Position numbers and translations under genes: made by a program. Below the pieces are notes generated by a model. It was not told the DNA's origin. It worked only from the letters and a program-made list of their open reading frames with translations, and ran no database searches. 64,000 nt of DNA from Plotosus lineatus. Lineage: Eukaryota; Chordata; Actinopteri; Siluriformes; Plotosidae. The DNA lies in the NCBI GenBank assembly GCA_024760905.1, contig CM045732.1, positions 55,604,496 through 55,668,495 of the forward strand, written 5' to 3'. Positions 15,001 through 29,224 of this stretch are shown here, one piece after another (the first letter of the stretch is position 1; each line of letters opens with the position of its first letter).

Positions 15001-18000
15001 GAAGAGCTGAAAAAGCAGGAGAGCAGCCTGAGGAAATTTGGAGCAATTACACATCAACTACTAAAGGAGAGTCACCCATCTGTGTCAGACTCTCTAAGCA
15101 ACGCTCTCAAAGATGTCAATGCCAGGTGGAACAGCCTGTTAGAGGAGATAGTGGAACGTTTGAAGAGCAGTAAAGCTTTGCTACAACTATGGCAGAGCTA
15201 TGGGGAATTGTACAACCAGAGCAATGGCAGCATCCAGAGTTTGGAGGATAAAGCTGAGCAGCTTCTGAAGATACCAAACAAAAAAGACATCTCAGAAGAG
15301 GAGGTGTCGACCTGGATTCAAGACTGCACCGTACGTGACAGTTTCTCTGCCTTTGGTGGGAATGTTCCTTTGCTAGATCACCATTTCTTAATATTAGAAT
15401 ACAGTTTTGCCACATAAGAAACAAACTCAATGCTAGGCTATCTGGTACATTGGTACCTTTCTTTACGAAGGTCTCACCAAACGAAAAATGCAGGTTACGA
15501 AAGGCATTTTCCTAAAATTTTTGCCTCTGGATACGAAACCAGTTCACGTTATGAAAGCGCCATCTTAAAAATTCAAACGCACCATTCAAACATTCAAACA
15601 ATGCGCGAGTTGCTTTCCCATTGGTTGTCTCCCAGCACCCCGCCCCACTGGCCTCCCATTGGCTAGGAGGGAGCTGAATCTCCATAATACAGTACTGTAC
15701 TTTTCGTGTGCCTTCGATCCATTGTTCGACACACACGTGTGAAGGAGAGTTGTACTGTTGATTCGTGAGTTTTTTTGAGCATGCTTACTACAGAGTTATT
15801 TTTCGTTATTAATCATGAGCCCCAAGAAAGTGATTTCCCCATTGAGACTGAAAAGAAGAAGCCGGCTTCGTTATCAATAAAAGTAAAACAGGAGATGATA
15901 AAAAAATATGAAAGTGGGATTTGGTTGAGTGAGACCGCAAAGGAGTATGGCCGAAACCCCTCTACAATCGGGACGATATTAAAGCAAAAGGAGGCATTCA
16001 AAGTGGAGATACAGTGACGGAGTCGATTATTTCGGAAAAAGCAACCGCCGTATTTAAGGACCTCGTGAAGGAGGGTGGGGGTGAGGGTTCTTCAGACAGG
16101 CAACCCCCGGACTTTAAAGCGTCACACGGGTGGTTTGAGAGATATAAAAAAGGTAAATAATTTTCTTTTACTCAACACATATTTCATCCAAAATTGGTGT
16201 ACTTTATAATTTTTAAAGGGTTTATGGGTTAGTATTGGGAATGAATTACGCGTTTTAAATGTAAAATGCGGTTCAACTTACGAAAAATGCAGTTTACAAA
16301 AAAGGCACTGGAACAGGTTAATTTTGTAAAGTGAGGTACCACTGTATTTCCATGAAGTAATTTATGGTAAGAACATTTTTGGATCATTGAGAATTTAAAT
16401 AATATAAATACTTTATTTCTTAAAAGCCAGAGAGTGGAGAGAGAATAAAGCAGTTAACCCATCCAAAGTGAGCACACATAGTCCGAGCGATTGGCTGACA
16501 CACATTGCGGTGCCCAAAAGACAGCTGGGGGTTACGTGCCCTGCTATGAAAGTGGAGGACGGAAAGGTGCAGCTCACTCCTCCACTGCCACACATTTTTC
16601 CTACTGGTTCAAGAATTGAACCTGAACCTTTTGATACAGGATATGATATATTTGGAATCCTATATGTAGTCATTTAATGTTCAGGAAAACGGATTTGAAA
16701 TTCAGTGGAAACGCATTGTCAGGCTCAAATACAACAACGACATTTCGTGGTAGCGGTCAGTATCTCTTCCCTTATACTGAATGAGCGAAATACTCTTTCG
16801 ATCAGGATTATTATAATAAACTAATAAACAAAAACAGAGTGCAACATGTGAAACTAACAGCCTGTTAAAACAACTGATGTGTTAACTTAATGATTTAAAA
16901 TAAATTGCATGCATAATTTGATTTCCATTTTATTGTTTTTAAAGAATAAACTCACGGTTCACGTAACGCCAAGGTTCAAGATTTTTCTACGTTCTATCAC
17001 ATGATATTTTTGTTGAAGTTGTTTATATCAACTGAATTCGACGGTTAGTGTTGGACATTTGCAGCCAACCGGTAATAATGTATTTTTTTTCCCATGAGAT
17101 CAGATCCGACTGCTTCACTTAATAAAAGCCATCACATATCAGGAGTGGGGTTTGAACCCACGAGGACATACGTCTATTAGATCCAACACCTTATCCACTC
17201 AGCCATCCTGGTCACGTAATTATTATGATAGTGATCTCTCTTGAATTTCTGTCACCATGATATGATAGGCTATCTTCAGTCCCATTTTGGGTCACCAGGA
17301 GTCTGGCGCCCACCTCCGCCAACTCTGGGCGAGTTAAACCCTGGATATATATATATATATATATACTATTTTTAAAAATCTGTCTTGATGTACTTTACAA
17401 CCCATTTTAGTCTCCATAAATAAATAAAAATAAAATATATCTAATACATGTATATATAATTTAATGTTATTTAATGACATGTACTGTATATTTACGGTTA
17501 CTTTCATCAGGAGTTGCTGCGATCTGGGGCACCAGTGAAATCCTCTCTGCAAGTGTTGCTAGAACTAGGTGCACAGCTCAAACAGCAGGTGGACACATCA
17601 GCTGCAGCCTCCATCCAGTCTGACCACCAGTTCCTTTCTCAGCGTCTTAGTTCCATGGAGCAGTCTCTCACCCGCCAGCAAGCTGCCTTGCAGGTTCTGT
17701 CTCTAAGACTGGATTTTTAAAAAAATACTGGTATGTGTGAATTTTTTTTGTAAAGAGCACTCTCATTAATTTCAGGCAGGAATGCAGGACTACGAGACCT
17801 TTAATGAACATCTGGGAACTCTCGGCCGATGGACAATTGAAGCTGAGGAGGTTCTAAAGGTTCAGGATCCCAATGGCTCCTGTGACCAATTAGTTATCCA
17901 GGATCGCATGCAAGAGCTCAAGAAACAGATGCTGAAATTCAGCAGCATGGCTCCAGACCTGGAGCATCTTAATGAGCTGGCCTACAGGTTACCCCTCAGT

Positions 18001-18935
18001 GACTCCGAGATTAAACGCATGCAGAATTTAAATAGGAATTGGGCCACCATATCAGCCCAGACTACTGAGAGATTCAGGTATGCTTGCTTTAATATGCTGC
18101 AGAATTGAACTACAATACACATTTTTTTATGTAAAGGACACCAAAACATGCGGTCATCGTAACATTATGATATTTATATCTCATAATCCTAAGGTTATCT
18201 TACCACGGCCCAAACAATGTATATTTTAGCATTGATTTCTCCAACTAAATTTGTGGATTTGTTCTTCAGTAAACTGCAGGCCACCCTGCTGCAGCAGCAG
18301 ACCTTTCTTGAGAAGTGTGAGACATGGATGGAGTTCTTGGTGCAGACGGAAGAGAAGCTGGCAGTGGAGATTTCAGGAAATTACCAGAATTTAGTGGAGC
18401 AACAGAAAACTCATGAGGTAAAAGATACAGTAAAGCCAATGACTGACTATACAAGTCTAACTATACCTTAATTTATGTATTTATATACTGTATGTTGTTG
18501 ATCATAAATAAAATGTGTACTATCGCATCTTTATTTTCATAGAATTTTATTTCTGTGTATAAATGTTAGAATGGCCTACACTTATTATATTATATTATTA
18601 CTTATTATACACAATAAAAACATTAGAGGCTTTATGTATATATACAGTGGTACCTCACCTTACGAAATTAATCCCTTCCAGTGCCTTTTTCTTAACCTGG
18701 ATTTTTCGTAAGTTGGACCGCAGTTTACATGTAAAACGTGTGATTCGTTCCAAGGCCCCAAAAACTACCCCTAAACCCTTTAAAAATTATAAAAGTATTC
18801 CTTTTAAGACCTCCTTCTGCTTCAATATTGTACCGATGGTAGACGGGTTTGGCCAGATTCCTTTGCGATATCACTCAACCGCGTGCCACAAGCCCACTTC
18901 TTCTTTTCACTCGCATAGGAAATCACACGCACGCT

Positions 18936-18997
<62 letters not shown>

Positions 18998-19427
18998 CAT
19001 GCATGTGTTTAAAATGTCTTCTTGGCAGAGTTATAATCTTAAAGCAATGAGCACACTCAAAAACTTATGAAACAACAGTAACTCTGTCCTTTACACGAAA
19101 ATCAATATGGGAGATGCAGCTCCATAATAGCCAATGCGAGGGAGCTGCGTCATCCCTCTTAGCCAATGGAAGGCCAGCAGGGCGGGATGTTGGGAGATAG
19201 CCAATGGGAGGGAGCCGCGTCATGCCTCCTAGCCAATGGGAGGCCAACGGGGCAGAATGTTGGGAGATAGTCAATGCATTCGTGCATTATTTGAATGTTT
19301 GAATGGCGCGTTTGGCGTGTTTCATAAGGAGAACTTGTTTCATATACAGAGACAAAAAAAGTTTGGAAAATATTTTTCGTAACCTGGATTTTTCGTTTGC
19401 TGGGACTATCGTAAGGTGAGGTACCAC

Positions 19428-19465
<38 letters not shown>

Positions 19466-22400
19466 AAGTTTACATATTATTCTATATTTCTATAAATTTG
19501 TACTGCAGCTGTTTCAGGCAGAGATGTTCAGCAGACAGCAGATCCTTCACTCCATTATTAGTGATGGACAGCATATGCTCGAGCATGGTCAGGTGGACGA
19601 CAGGTGAATATGTTTAATTAAAACAATCTCGTGTGCAGATATAGAAGTGCAAATTAAACAGAATGTACATGATAAACCCTAAACGCCTTATTTTCAGAGA
19701 TGAGTTCAAGCTGAAGTTGGCCCTGTTAAGTAACCAGTGGCAGGGGGTGGTGAGACGGGCGCAGCAGCGGCGGGGCATCATAGACAGCTTACTTCGGCAG
19801 TGGCAGCGCTACAGAGAGATGTTAGAAAAGCTACGCAAATGGCTGGGAGAGATCTCACAGCACAGCGATGCTGTACAGCCTGGCTCTACAATACCATTGC
19901 AGCAAGCCCGAGCTATGCTAGACGCTGTTCAGGTAACCAGAACCATACTTAAATGTCAGATATTTTACCCATCTCAGGCCATTATATTTCATTTCAGACA
20001 TCAGCAGAACACCAAAGTAGGACCCCCCCAAAAAAAAAAAAAAAAATATTCCCCAGTTCCTTTGGAAGCTGCCCCTCCCGAAATACTAATTTTGAGTGTT
20101 AGTTCTGGATGGCCAGCGTGATTGTTTCATTCTCTGTGCCTACTCTGCTCTGATTGTTCACCTAAAAGCTCCATGCTTAGTATGCAGAGATTAACACTGG
20201 GATGAGCGTAGATAATAATATGTATGGAGTGGCAATAGGGAAAGCCAGCTAATCAGAAAGCCGAGCAAAGCACAACACATTTTCATGCCCAGAAAAAAAC
20301 AAAACAAAATTACCCTTACATTTACAGCCAACCCAAACAACTCAGTTTGATGACTGGTGGTACAGTGATTGGACTGCAGGGCTCATGATTGATAGATTAT
20401 TTGTTAGCTCCCCACCTCTCGGCAAGTTGTGCACATGCGTATGTGTGTCCACCCAGCAGTAGTAAAGATAACTGGCAGTGTAATGAGCCAATAGGCTCAG
20501 ATGTAAAAAGCCCAACAGACTTCACCTCATATCTTACAATACAGTTCAGAGAAAAAACCTAAACATGCGTAGTGACGTCTTAAAAGGCTATTCAACAGTG
20601 CGACAAGTTATTACATTTATGGGTCAAAAAGAGGAAAATAACAATAAATCCTCTTTAATGTTGTAAACTGTTTTCCCAGAGTCGCTCTTGCAGTTATCAT
20701 TGGGCTTGATTCCCAGTTATTCTTAATGAAACAGATATTTGAAACTTTTTAACTTTTACATAGAAACAGTGGCGCTGAGGCAGAGCTGGAGGTAGCAGAG
20801 ATGAAAATGTTGAGGTTCTCTTTGGGAGTAACGAGGATGGATAGGATCAGGAATGAGTACATCAGAGGGACAGCCCATGTAAGATGTTTTGGAGACAAAG
20901 TCAGAGAGGCTAGATTGAGATGGTTTGGACATGTACAGAGGAGGGATAGTGAGTATATTGGCAGTAGGATGCTGAGGTTGGAACTACCAGGCAGAAGGCC
21001 TTGAGGAAGACCGAAGAAGAGATTTCTGTATGTGGTGAAGGAAGACATGAAGGTCATTGGAGTAAGAGAAGAAGATGCAGAGGACAGGGCGAGTTGGAGG
21101 TGGATGGTTTGCTGTGGCGACCCCTGAAGGGAACAGCCGAAAGGAAAAGAAGATAATGATGCAGAACATACAAAAGCGAAAACTATGAAAATAAAAACTA
21201 CTAGTTGTAGTAGTAGTAGTAGTAGTAGGAGGCCTCCAACGGTTTCGAAGGACTATGGCTGCGCTCTGGCTGGTATCCCGGCTGATGATACTCTCCAGTG
21301 CGCAGAGCCGGGGTAGGGAGTAACGGAGGGCAGGCTGTTACCCAAGCAGCAAGTCCCCCCTCTTGGCGCCACCGGAAGGATCCAATGGACGGGCAAGTGC
21401 CAATACGACTGGGTTCCAGTGCCGCTGTGGGAGTTGATACAACGTTACTGGTTACTGTGAACAAACTGTCTCAGGGGACTCCGACTCCTGATTAGAAACA
21501 CGCCGATGGCTTTGCAGCCTACTCTTGTCGAAAGTCAACAATGGTTCTTTTACATGCCTCATACCATCGACAGTGAGCGACATGGCCGGCCTTTGATAAC
21601 CCAGTTAGCTGCGCTGGTGAATTTTTTTATGAAAATAAAAACTGATAAGACATTAAACTATGAAAATAAAACAAAAAAACTGATAAGACATTAATAAAAG
21701 ATACCACATGACATTTTAAACTGTTACAACACTGCAATACTGATTGGTGGTCTAATTGGCACCTTCCTTATATTTTTCTTTAGCTGAAAGAGAAGTTGCT
21801 ACAGAGGCAACAAGGCAGTTACATTCTCACAGTGGAGGCTGGGAGGCAGCTTTTGCTCTCTGCAGATAGTCGGGCAGAAGTGTCTCTGCATGAGGAGCTT
21901 CTCAGCATCCAGGAACATTGGAGACATGCCAACATTTGCCTGGAGGAGCAAAAGAGAGAGCTGGCTGGCCTACTCAGGGTATAACACTGTACATTTAACG
22001 GCTTCTCTGTTACATTATTAAGTTTTTGCACTGAGGGAGTTTTGTTTAAATGGTTGAAAAATGCAGTAGGTTATCTTCCTTGGTATACAGTTTCTGAAAA
22101 TCGTGAAAAGACTAGACTAGATTAAAAAGAATATCTGTTTGTGAGCAGGATTGGCAGAGATGTGAAGAAGGCATTGGAGGGTCTCAAGAGAAACTGCGGG
22201 CTTTTAAGCGTCAACTTTCTCAGCCCCTACCAGATCATCATGAGGAGCTGCAGGCTGAACAGATGCGCTGCAGGGTACCACTTGCATTACTATCACATAA
22301 GGACTTAAATGGTAGTTCTAATAAAAAAAATAGAATACTGTGAATAACATGTTCATATGTACGGAAATTCATGTTGTCATTAACAGGAAAACCAATTTAT

Positions 22401-25400
22401 TTATTAATCTTCCAAAATCTGCCAAACTCTGCGAAACGCTACAAGTATGAATTTATCAAATATTGACACATACTTATACCTTTTTATATAGAATTATATT
22501 TTTTTGTTGTCCCAGGACTTGGAGAGCATGTTTGATGGTTGGACAGAGGACCTGGCCCATCTGACTGTGCTGAGAGAGTCTCTTTCAAACTACATCAGCA
22601 GTGAAGACCTGTGTGTGCTACAGGAACGCATTGAAGTCCTGCAGCGCCAGTGGGAGGAGATCTGTCATCAGGTACTTAAAAGTTTATGAAAAAAAGTTTA
22701 CATCCATAATGCATATCCATAATTCATTTCGAATTTCTCTCAAAGTGATGCACTGTAAATATCTAAGTTGCTGATAGGTGGTGATATTGCACCACACATA
22801 AGTTTTAGTTCAGGATGATTATTTCTGGATATTTTCTGTCTTGTATAAAAGGTCACTTACAGTGACTTCCTGGCATAGACTGATAAGGTTCTTATCTTTT
22901 TCCAACTTCCTCACTTGACTCACATGACTTAAATTACTAATAGTATCAGTTACGTAATGTCTTATATACTGTATATATAAAATGAAGAATGTTTTGATTT
23001 AATCGTTTCAAATACAAGTGTAAAGTCAATTGCAAATGGTTCATAATATGGTAATAATCACTGGGTGTTAATTTTTCAAATACATTTTAAATCCATAGCT
23101 ATTTAAAAGTTACGTTTTGCAAAGAAATTAGTTCTGAGACTGAAAGTGAGACGTGCAATTGAGAGGGCCTTCCTGTCATAATGCTTGAGTGACATCCGGT
23201 GCATGTGTCTATAAACCACAGGATGTGTGCAAGCTTTTCATATCACAGCAAGAAAATTAGAAACACTAAAATAATTCAGTACGTCTTTTTTTCCTTCTGT
23301 GCAAACTGCAACTACATCTCCACTCATCTACAGCAATGGACATTTTTATTTCTTTTCATCAAGCGTTTATGTATGTACAGTATATGCTACGGTAACTCGT
23401 GTGAAGATGATGCACCAATACTGGACCTTCGTTAAGTTTGCTTGTATTCGTTTGTCTTTTTGTGCAGTTGTCTTTGCGCAGGCAGCAGGTGAGTAAGAAG
23501 CTGAATGAGTGGGTCATCTTTAATGAGAAGTACAAAGAGATGTGTGAATGGCTCACACACATGGAGAACAAGGTCTCCCAGAATGGTGACATCAGCATTG
23601 AGGAGATGATTGAGAAACTCAGAAAGGTAAACCAGCTATTGTCACATATACGGTAAATGGAGGTACAAATCAAACTGCGTTATTACCTATAGATGGCTTG
23701 ACTTATTTCCTTGTATTTCTATTCAGGACTATCAGGAAGAGGTAGCAGCTGTTCAGGAGGGTAAGCAACAGCTTCAGCAGATGGGAGAGCGTTTAGTCAG
23801 AGCTAGTCACGAGAGCAAAGCCTCAGATATAGAACACAAACTCGCCAAGGTCAGTGATCGCTGGCAGCACCTGCTCGACCTCATCGGTGCTAGGTACGCA
23901 GGCTACAGAACTGAAAAACACTACTCTGTTCTTATAAATATATGTACAGATCTCTTGTACATTAGGAAATGGCACTGAGATGCTGTGTGCTTGACGAATG
24001 TCTTATTGTACATAACTAGGACAAAAAAATTGAGGGAGACTCTTGTAGCTGTGCAGCAGTTGGATAAGAACATGAGTAACCTGCGTTCCTGGTTGGCCCA
24101 CATTGAGACAGAGATCTCCCGTCCTATTGTCTACGACACCTGTGACTTTCAGGAGATCCAGAGAAAACTGGACCTGCAGCAGGTATGATAACACAGGCTT
24201 ATGTTAGCCTACACACATCATCAACCCTGTCGTCATCCTATTGATTGAAACATGATATAGCATCAACTCATGTATGTGCTTTGCATTTTTAGGAGCTGCA
24301 GAGAGACATAGAGAAGCACAGCACAGGTGTGGCGTCTGTGCTGAATCTCTGTGAAGTTCTGCTTCATGACTGTGATGCCTGTGCCACGGATGCCGAATGT
24401 GACTCTATCCAACAGGCCACACGCAGTCTGGACCGCCGTTGGAGGAGCATCTGTGCCATATCAATGGAAAGAAAGCTCAAGTAAGACTGTTTATCCTGAG
24501 TTTCATTTTATAATAAAAATAGATAGTGACATTAATTGAATAAGATATAATTACATACTTGAATTGTTTGAACATTTTAAGCCTTCGTTGTGAATTTAAA
24601 CAAATTGTGCTAAATGGTGATAACCTTTTTTGCCCGTGTATGATTTTCTGTTCACAGGATTGAAGAAACATGGCGACTCTGGCAGAAGTTTCTGGATGAC
24701 TTCTCCCGCTTTGAGGAATGGTTAGTGATGTCTGAAAGGACAGCTGCCTTCCCAAACTCATCTGGTGTGCTGTACACAGTGGCCAAAGAGGAGCTAAAGA
24801 AATTTGAGGTATGGTTCATGAGTTCATGAGACTTGTATTCTCATAATGATCTTGCTTTTTTTGATTAGTGGGGGCAGTCATGGTCTAATGGTTTTGGAAG
24901 AGTCGCTGGTTTGACATCTGAACCAGCAGGAAAAAAATGTGCTGGTAGGGGGAGTGAGCAGAACAGTGAGCAGAACAGTGAGCAGAACCCTTCTTCCACC
25001 TTCATGGCTGAAGTGCCCTTGAGCAAGGCACCTAACCCTCAGCTGCTCTCGAGACAGTGCAATGTGTGGCAGCCCACTGCTCTGAGTGTGTGTGTGTGTG
25101 TGTGTGTGTGTGTTCTCACTGTTTACCTGTGTGTGTGTGTGTGTGCGTGCGCGTGTGTGTGTGTCTGTGTGTGTGCATATGCATGCTCACGTTGGATGGG
25201 TTTAATCCAGAGCCAAACATGTAGTCCAAGAAAACTGTAGTCCAAGTTTTAGCGGATTAGCTTCAATTTTTACTTAAATATTGACATTTGACATTTTCCA
25301 AAGCTGACCGCTAAGGTTGCAAGGTATTATTAGTTATAGAAAATAATAGCAGTTTGTTAAAAAATGTCCTTGTATACATAAATAAGATAAAAAAAGGGCT

Positions 25401-26870
25401 CCATTGAGGAAGGCGAAAACACAGGAAAGGTTTTTAGCAGTCTGACAAACCCATTTTTACTTTCTCTGACTTTATGAAGTTCCTTCACTAAAGCAATTTT
25501 GTTGGAATTTGACCTGTTTTATTGCAAAAGTAAACATGGTATGCTATAACTGAGTTATATTTTTCATTGATCACCTTTAATAATGCTTAGCTGACTAGGA
25601 GATTTTCTGATTTTCCCAGATGGGGAATATATAATAGTGTTCCAGGCCTTACAATTACCCTTTCCCAATTAATTACTCTAAAAACTGTGAAAACAGGCAT
25701 TCCAGCGGCAGGTGCATGAGAGTCTGACCCAGCTTGAGCTGATTAATAAGCAGTACAGACGGTTGGCACGAGAGAATCGCACAGACGCAGCTTGCTGTTT
25801 ACGTGAGATGGCACATAATGGAAACCAGCGCTGGGATAATTTACAGAGAAGAGTGTCATCCATCCTGCGCCGTCTCAAGGTCTGTACACTTCTGCAGATT
25901 TTCTTGCAGTTTAGGCTTTAATTTTAGACTTAAGGTATGTGAAAAAGTACTTTATATCCCAAGTCTGTATTTATAAACTGTTTAAATGAGAACTTTAAAC
26001 AAGATCTTCTGGAGAACAATGCCGAGCTTTCATGTCTCCAAAGCAAATGCAAGTACTGTACTGTACTTTTTGTAGAGAATCATTAAATCTTTTGTAGAGT
26101 TATTCAATTCATGTGCCTCCTGTGGATGTCACATCATCATGTGAGATCCATTAACCAATGAGATTGGTGTTGAAGATGTGTTACACGTTTAAACTGAAAA
26201 GCATTAGTTCAGTCTACGTTGTTTCAAACTGGCATCAAATTCATAGAATATGTAAACGTGAACTTAAAGCTAAAGTATAAAGATAATAAAAACACCAATA
26301 ATATGAAAGATTTAAAAATATAATTTTTAATATTTGATGAATTGATTAAATAGTTGTTTAGTTTGGCTGTATCCTGTTTGCTTTGCAGCACTTTATTAGC
26401 CAAAGAGAGGAATTTGAGACAGCCCGAGACAGCATACTGGTGTGGCTAACAGAGATGGACCTCCAACTAACAAACATTGAACACTTCTCTGAGTGTGATG
26501 CCCAGGCCAAAATCAAACAGCTCAGGGTGAGCCTCTACTGAGCCTCTCTCAGCGTCAACTACTTTCTTTCTTACGCTCATGTTAAAAAAATATTAATAAA
26601 CGTATATAGAGTACATGTTTGTTTAAAATGTTTCTTTTGTTTTTGCTTTCTTCGGCCATTGGTCATCTGTACAGGCATTCCAGCAGGAGATCTCGCTGAA
26701 CACAGCCAAGATTGAGCACATCTTACAGCATGGGGAGGCGCTGATAGAGAAGAGTGAGCCTCTGGATGCTGCAGTTATTGAAGAAGAGTTGGAGGAGTTA
26801 CAGCGCTACTGTCAGGAGGTTTTTGGTCGAGTAGAACGCTACTACAAGAAGCTCATCCGTTTACCAGTAC

Positions 26871-26906
<36 letters not shown>

Positions 26907-29171
26907 TGGTACCTAACCTTACGAAATTAATCCATTCCAGAGCTTTTTCGTAACCTGCATTTTTCGTAAGTTGAACCGCATTTTACACGTAAAACGCGTG
27001 ATTCATTCCAAGACTCCCAATACTACCCCCTAAACCCTTTAAAAATTATGAAAGCATACCTTTTAAGACCTCCTTCTGCTTCAATATCGTACCGATGGTA
27101 GACGGGTTTGGCCATATTCCTTTATGATATCACTTGAGTCCGTTTCTTCTCCTCACTCGCCCTGGAAATCACACGCGTGAGTATGTGTGTGTGTGTGTGT
27201 ATGTGTGCACGCGTGTTGACCATGTCTTCTTCGCAGAGTTATAATCTTACAAATGTTTATGGAAGGTTAAAAGCCTGAGTCAAGAAATAAAGCATAAAAC
27301 AACAGTAACTCTGTCCTTTACACGAAAAGCATTATGGTGGATTCAGCTCCATAATAGGCAATGGAAGACAGATGCGTCATTCCTCCTAGCCAATGGAATC
27401 CCTGTCCAAGATGGTGCTCAAGTGAAGGCGACATGAAGGACAGCTCTGTTGTTAGCCAATAAGAGGCCAGCGGGGCGGGATGTTTGAACTTGATTGATGG
27501 GACAGCAACTCGTGCATTGTTTGAATGTTTGAATGGCGCGTTTGAATTTTTAAGATGGCGCTTTCGTAACGTGAACTTGTTTTGTATCCTGAGACAAAAA
27601 TTTTAGGAAAATGCGTTTTGTAACCTGAATTTTTCGTGAACTTTCGTCAGGTGAGGTAGCACTGTACATGTTTCTAACTAGTCCTGTTAAGATAATTGCT
27701 GGCATAGATATCTGTTGAACTTTATATCAGTTGTCCTTTCTTCATGGTCTGTCATTCAGTAGATTTAAGTCCTGTGTATTTGCAGTTCACAGATGATGAA
27801 CATGATATTTCATACTCGGATCGGGAATTTGATTTAGACGAGGCCGCTGATGTATCCAGCCTTCCCTGGAGTGAACGTCTATGTGATAGTCAACTCTCTC
27901 CAGTGCCTTCATCAAGTCATTCTGCCTCATTGGCCGTCCCACTCCGGGCCGAGCACTCAGGAAGAGACACTCCAGCTAGTGTGGACTCGATTCCCCTGGA
28001 GTGGGACCATGACTACGATCTGAGTCGTGGTCTAGAGGGCACCACCAGATCCTCAGAGCAAGGAGAAGAGGTCAAGGATAGTGCAGCATCTGCACTCACA
28101 GGTCAGTAGGTACTTCTGAATCAGGCTCTGGTAAATAGCACAAAGGACTCTAAACATAAGTTTTTAAATTACACTGTGTCTGCATTGTGTCATTTTTAAA
28201 ACATAGAAACCAACCTAACGGTTTTAGTGATTCAAAATTACCACACCAAAATAGTAACTGAATGGCCCAGTAATTTCCCCAAGATCCATATGGTATGCAA
28301 ATCTGTTTACAAGTTTTATTTGGAGCAGTAATAGTCATACTGGGACAGTTGTAATATTGTGCATGTCAATTTATCAGTAATGTCCTAGCATCAAATTTTA
28401 AGACACATTGCCGATATGCTGCTGTATTGCATTGTATATGTCTCTTTCCAGATGTAGTGATCCCAGAGAGCCCAGAGGCATATGTAAAACTAACAGAGAA
28501 AACACTGAGATCCATCCCTGGTAGGCAACAGAGGCCACATCTTATTTTCGGGCTGGTGCACATTAGTCAGTATGAGAGATTTACTTACAGCCTGCCGCCT
28601 GGGACTTTGATTATTTTCAGTTTCTACTTACAAATCCAATCACAGCACAGCCATCAGACAGCTGCTGTTAACTGCAGTACCTTCTAACCTTCTTTTCCTT
28701 ATTTTGATGTGGGTTCGTTTTCGGAGCTTAACCTATTGCACGTAAAATTAATGTATCTTATTGATGCTTTTTGTGTTTGCTGAAGGTGGTTTTCTTTTCT
28801 TCTGTGTGTATTCCCTGAACACATGGGTATTATTCACAATCGATAACAACTGAACTTCACATCTATCAACATATAGAAATCATTCAAGCTGAGTAAAAGT
28901 AAATATGTGATATAAATTAGTGCTGGTTGTAGAAAATTATGAACAATGCCCATTAACTCACTTTGGTCCAAGCCCACACAAAAACACAAAAAAACAAAAA
29001 ACAAAAAAAAAATTTTAGTGGTGATTAGCTGTCAATAACATCTAACAATGGATTGCAGGAGTATTTAGATTCGTGCCATTTTTCCTGTATTGTTACCAGG
29101 CAACCTGTAATCTAAATGGATTTTATGTACCCACCCAAAATACTCCAAATATTAAAGTTTTAATTAGAGAA

Positions 29172-29224
<53 letters not shown>

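Noticed and set aside
18849..19070. Open frames rich in Cys-Val or Thr-His
   Set aside because: These are GT/CA arrays inside Tigger copy D.
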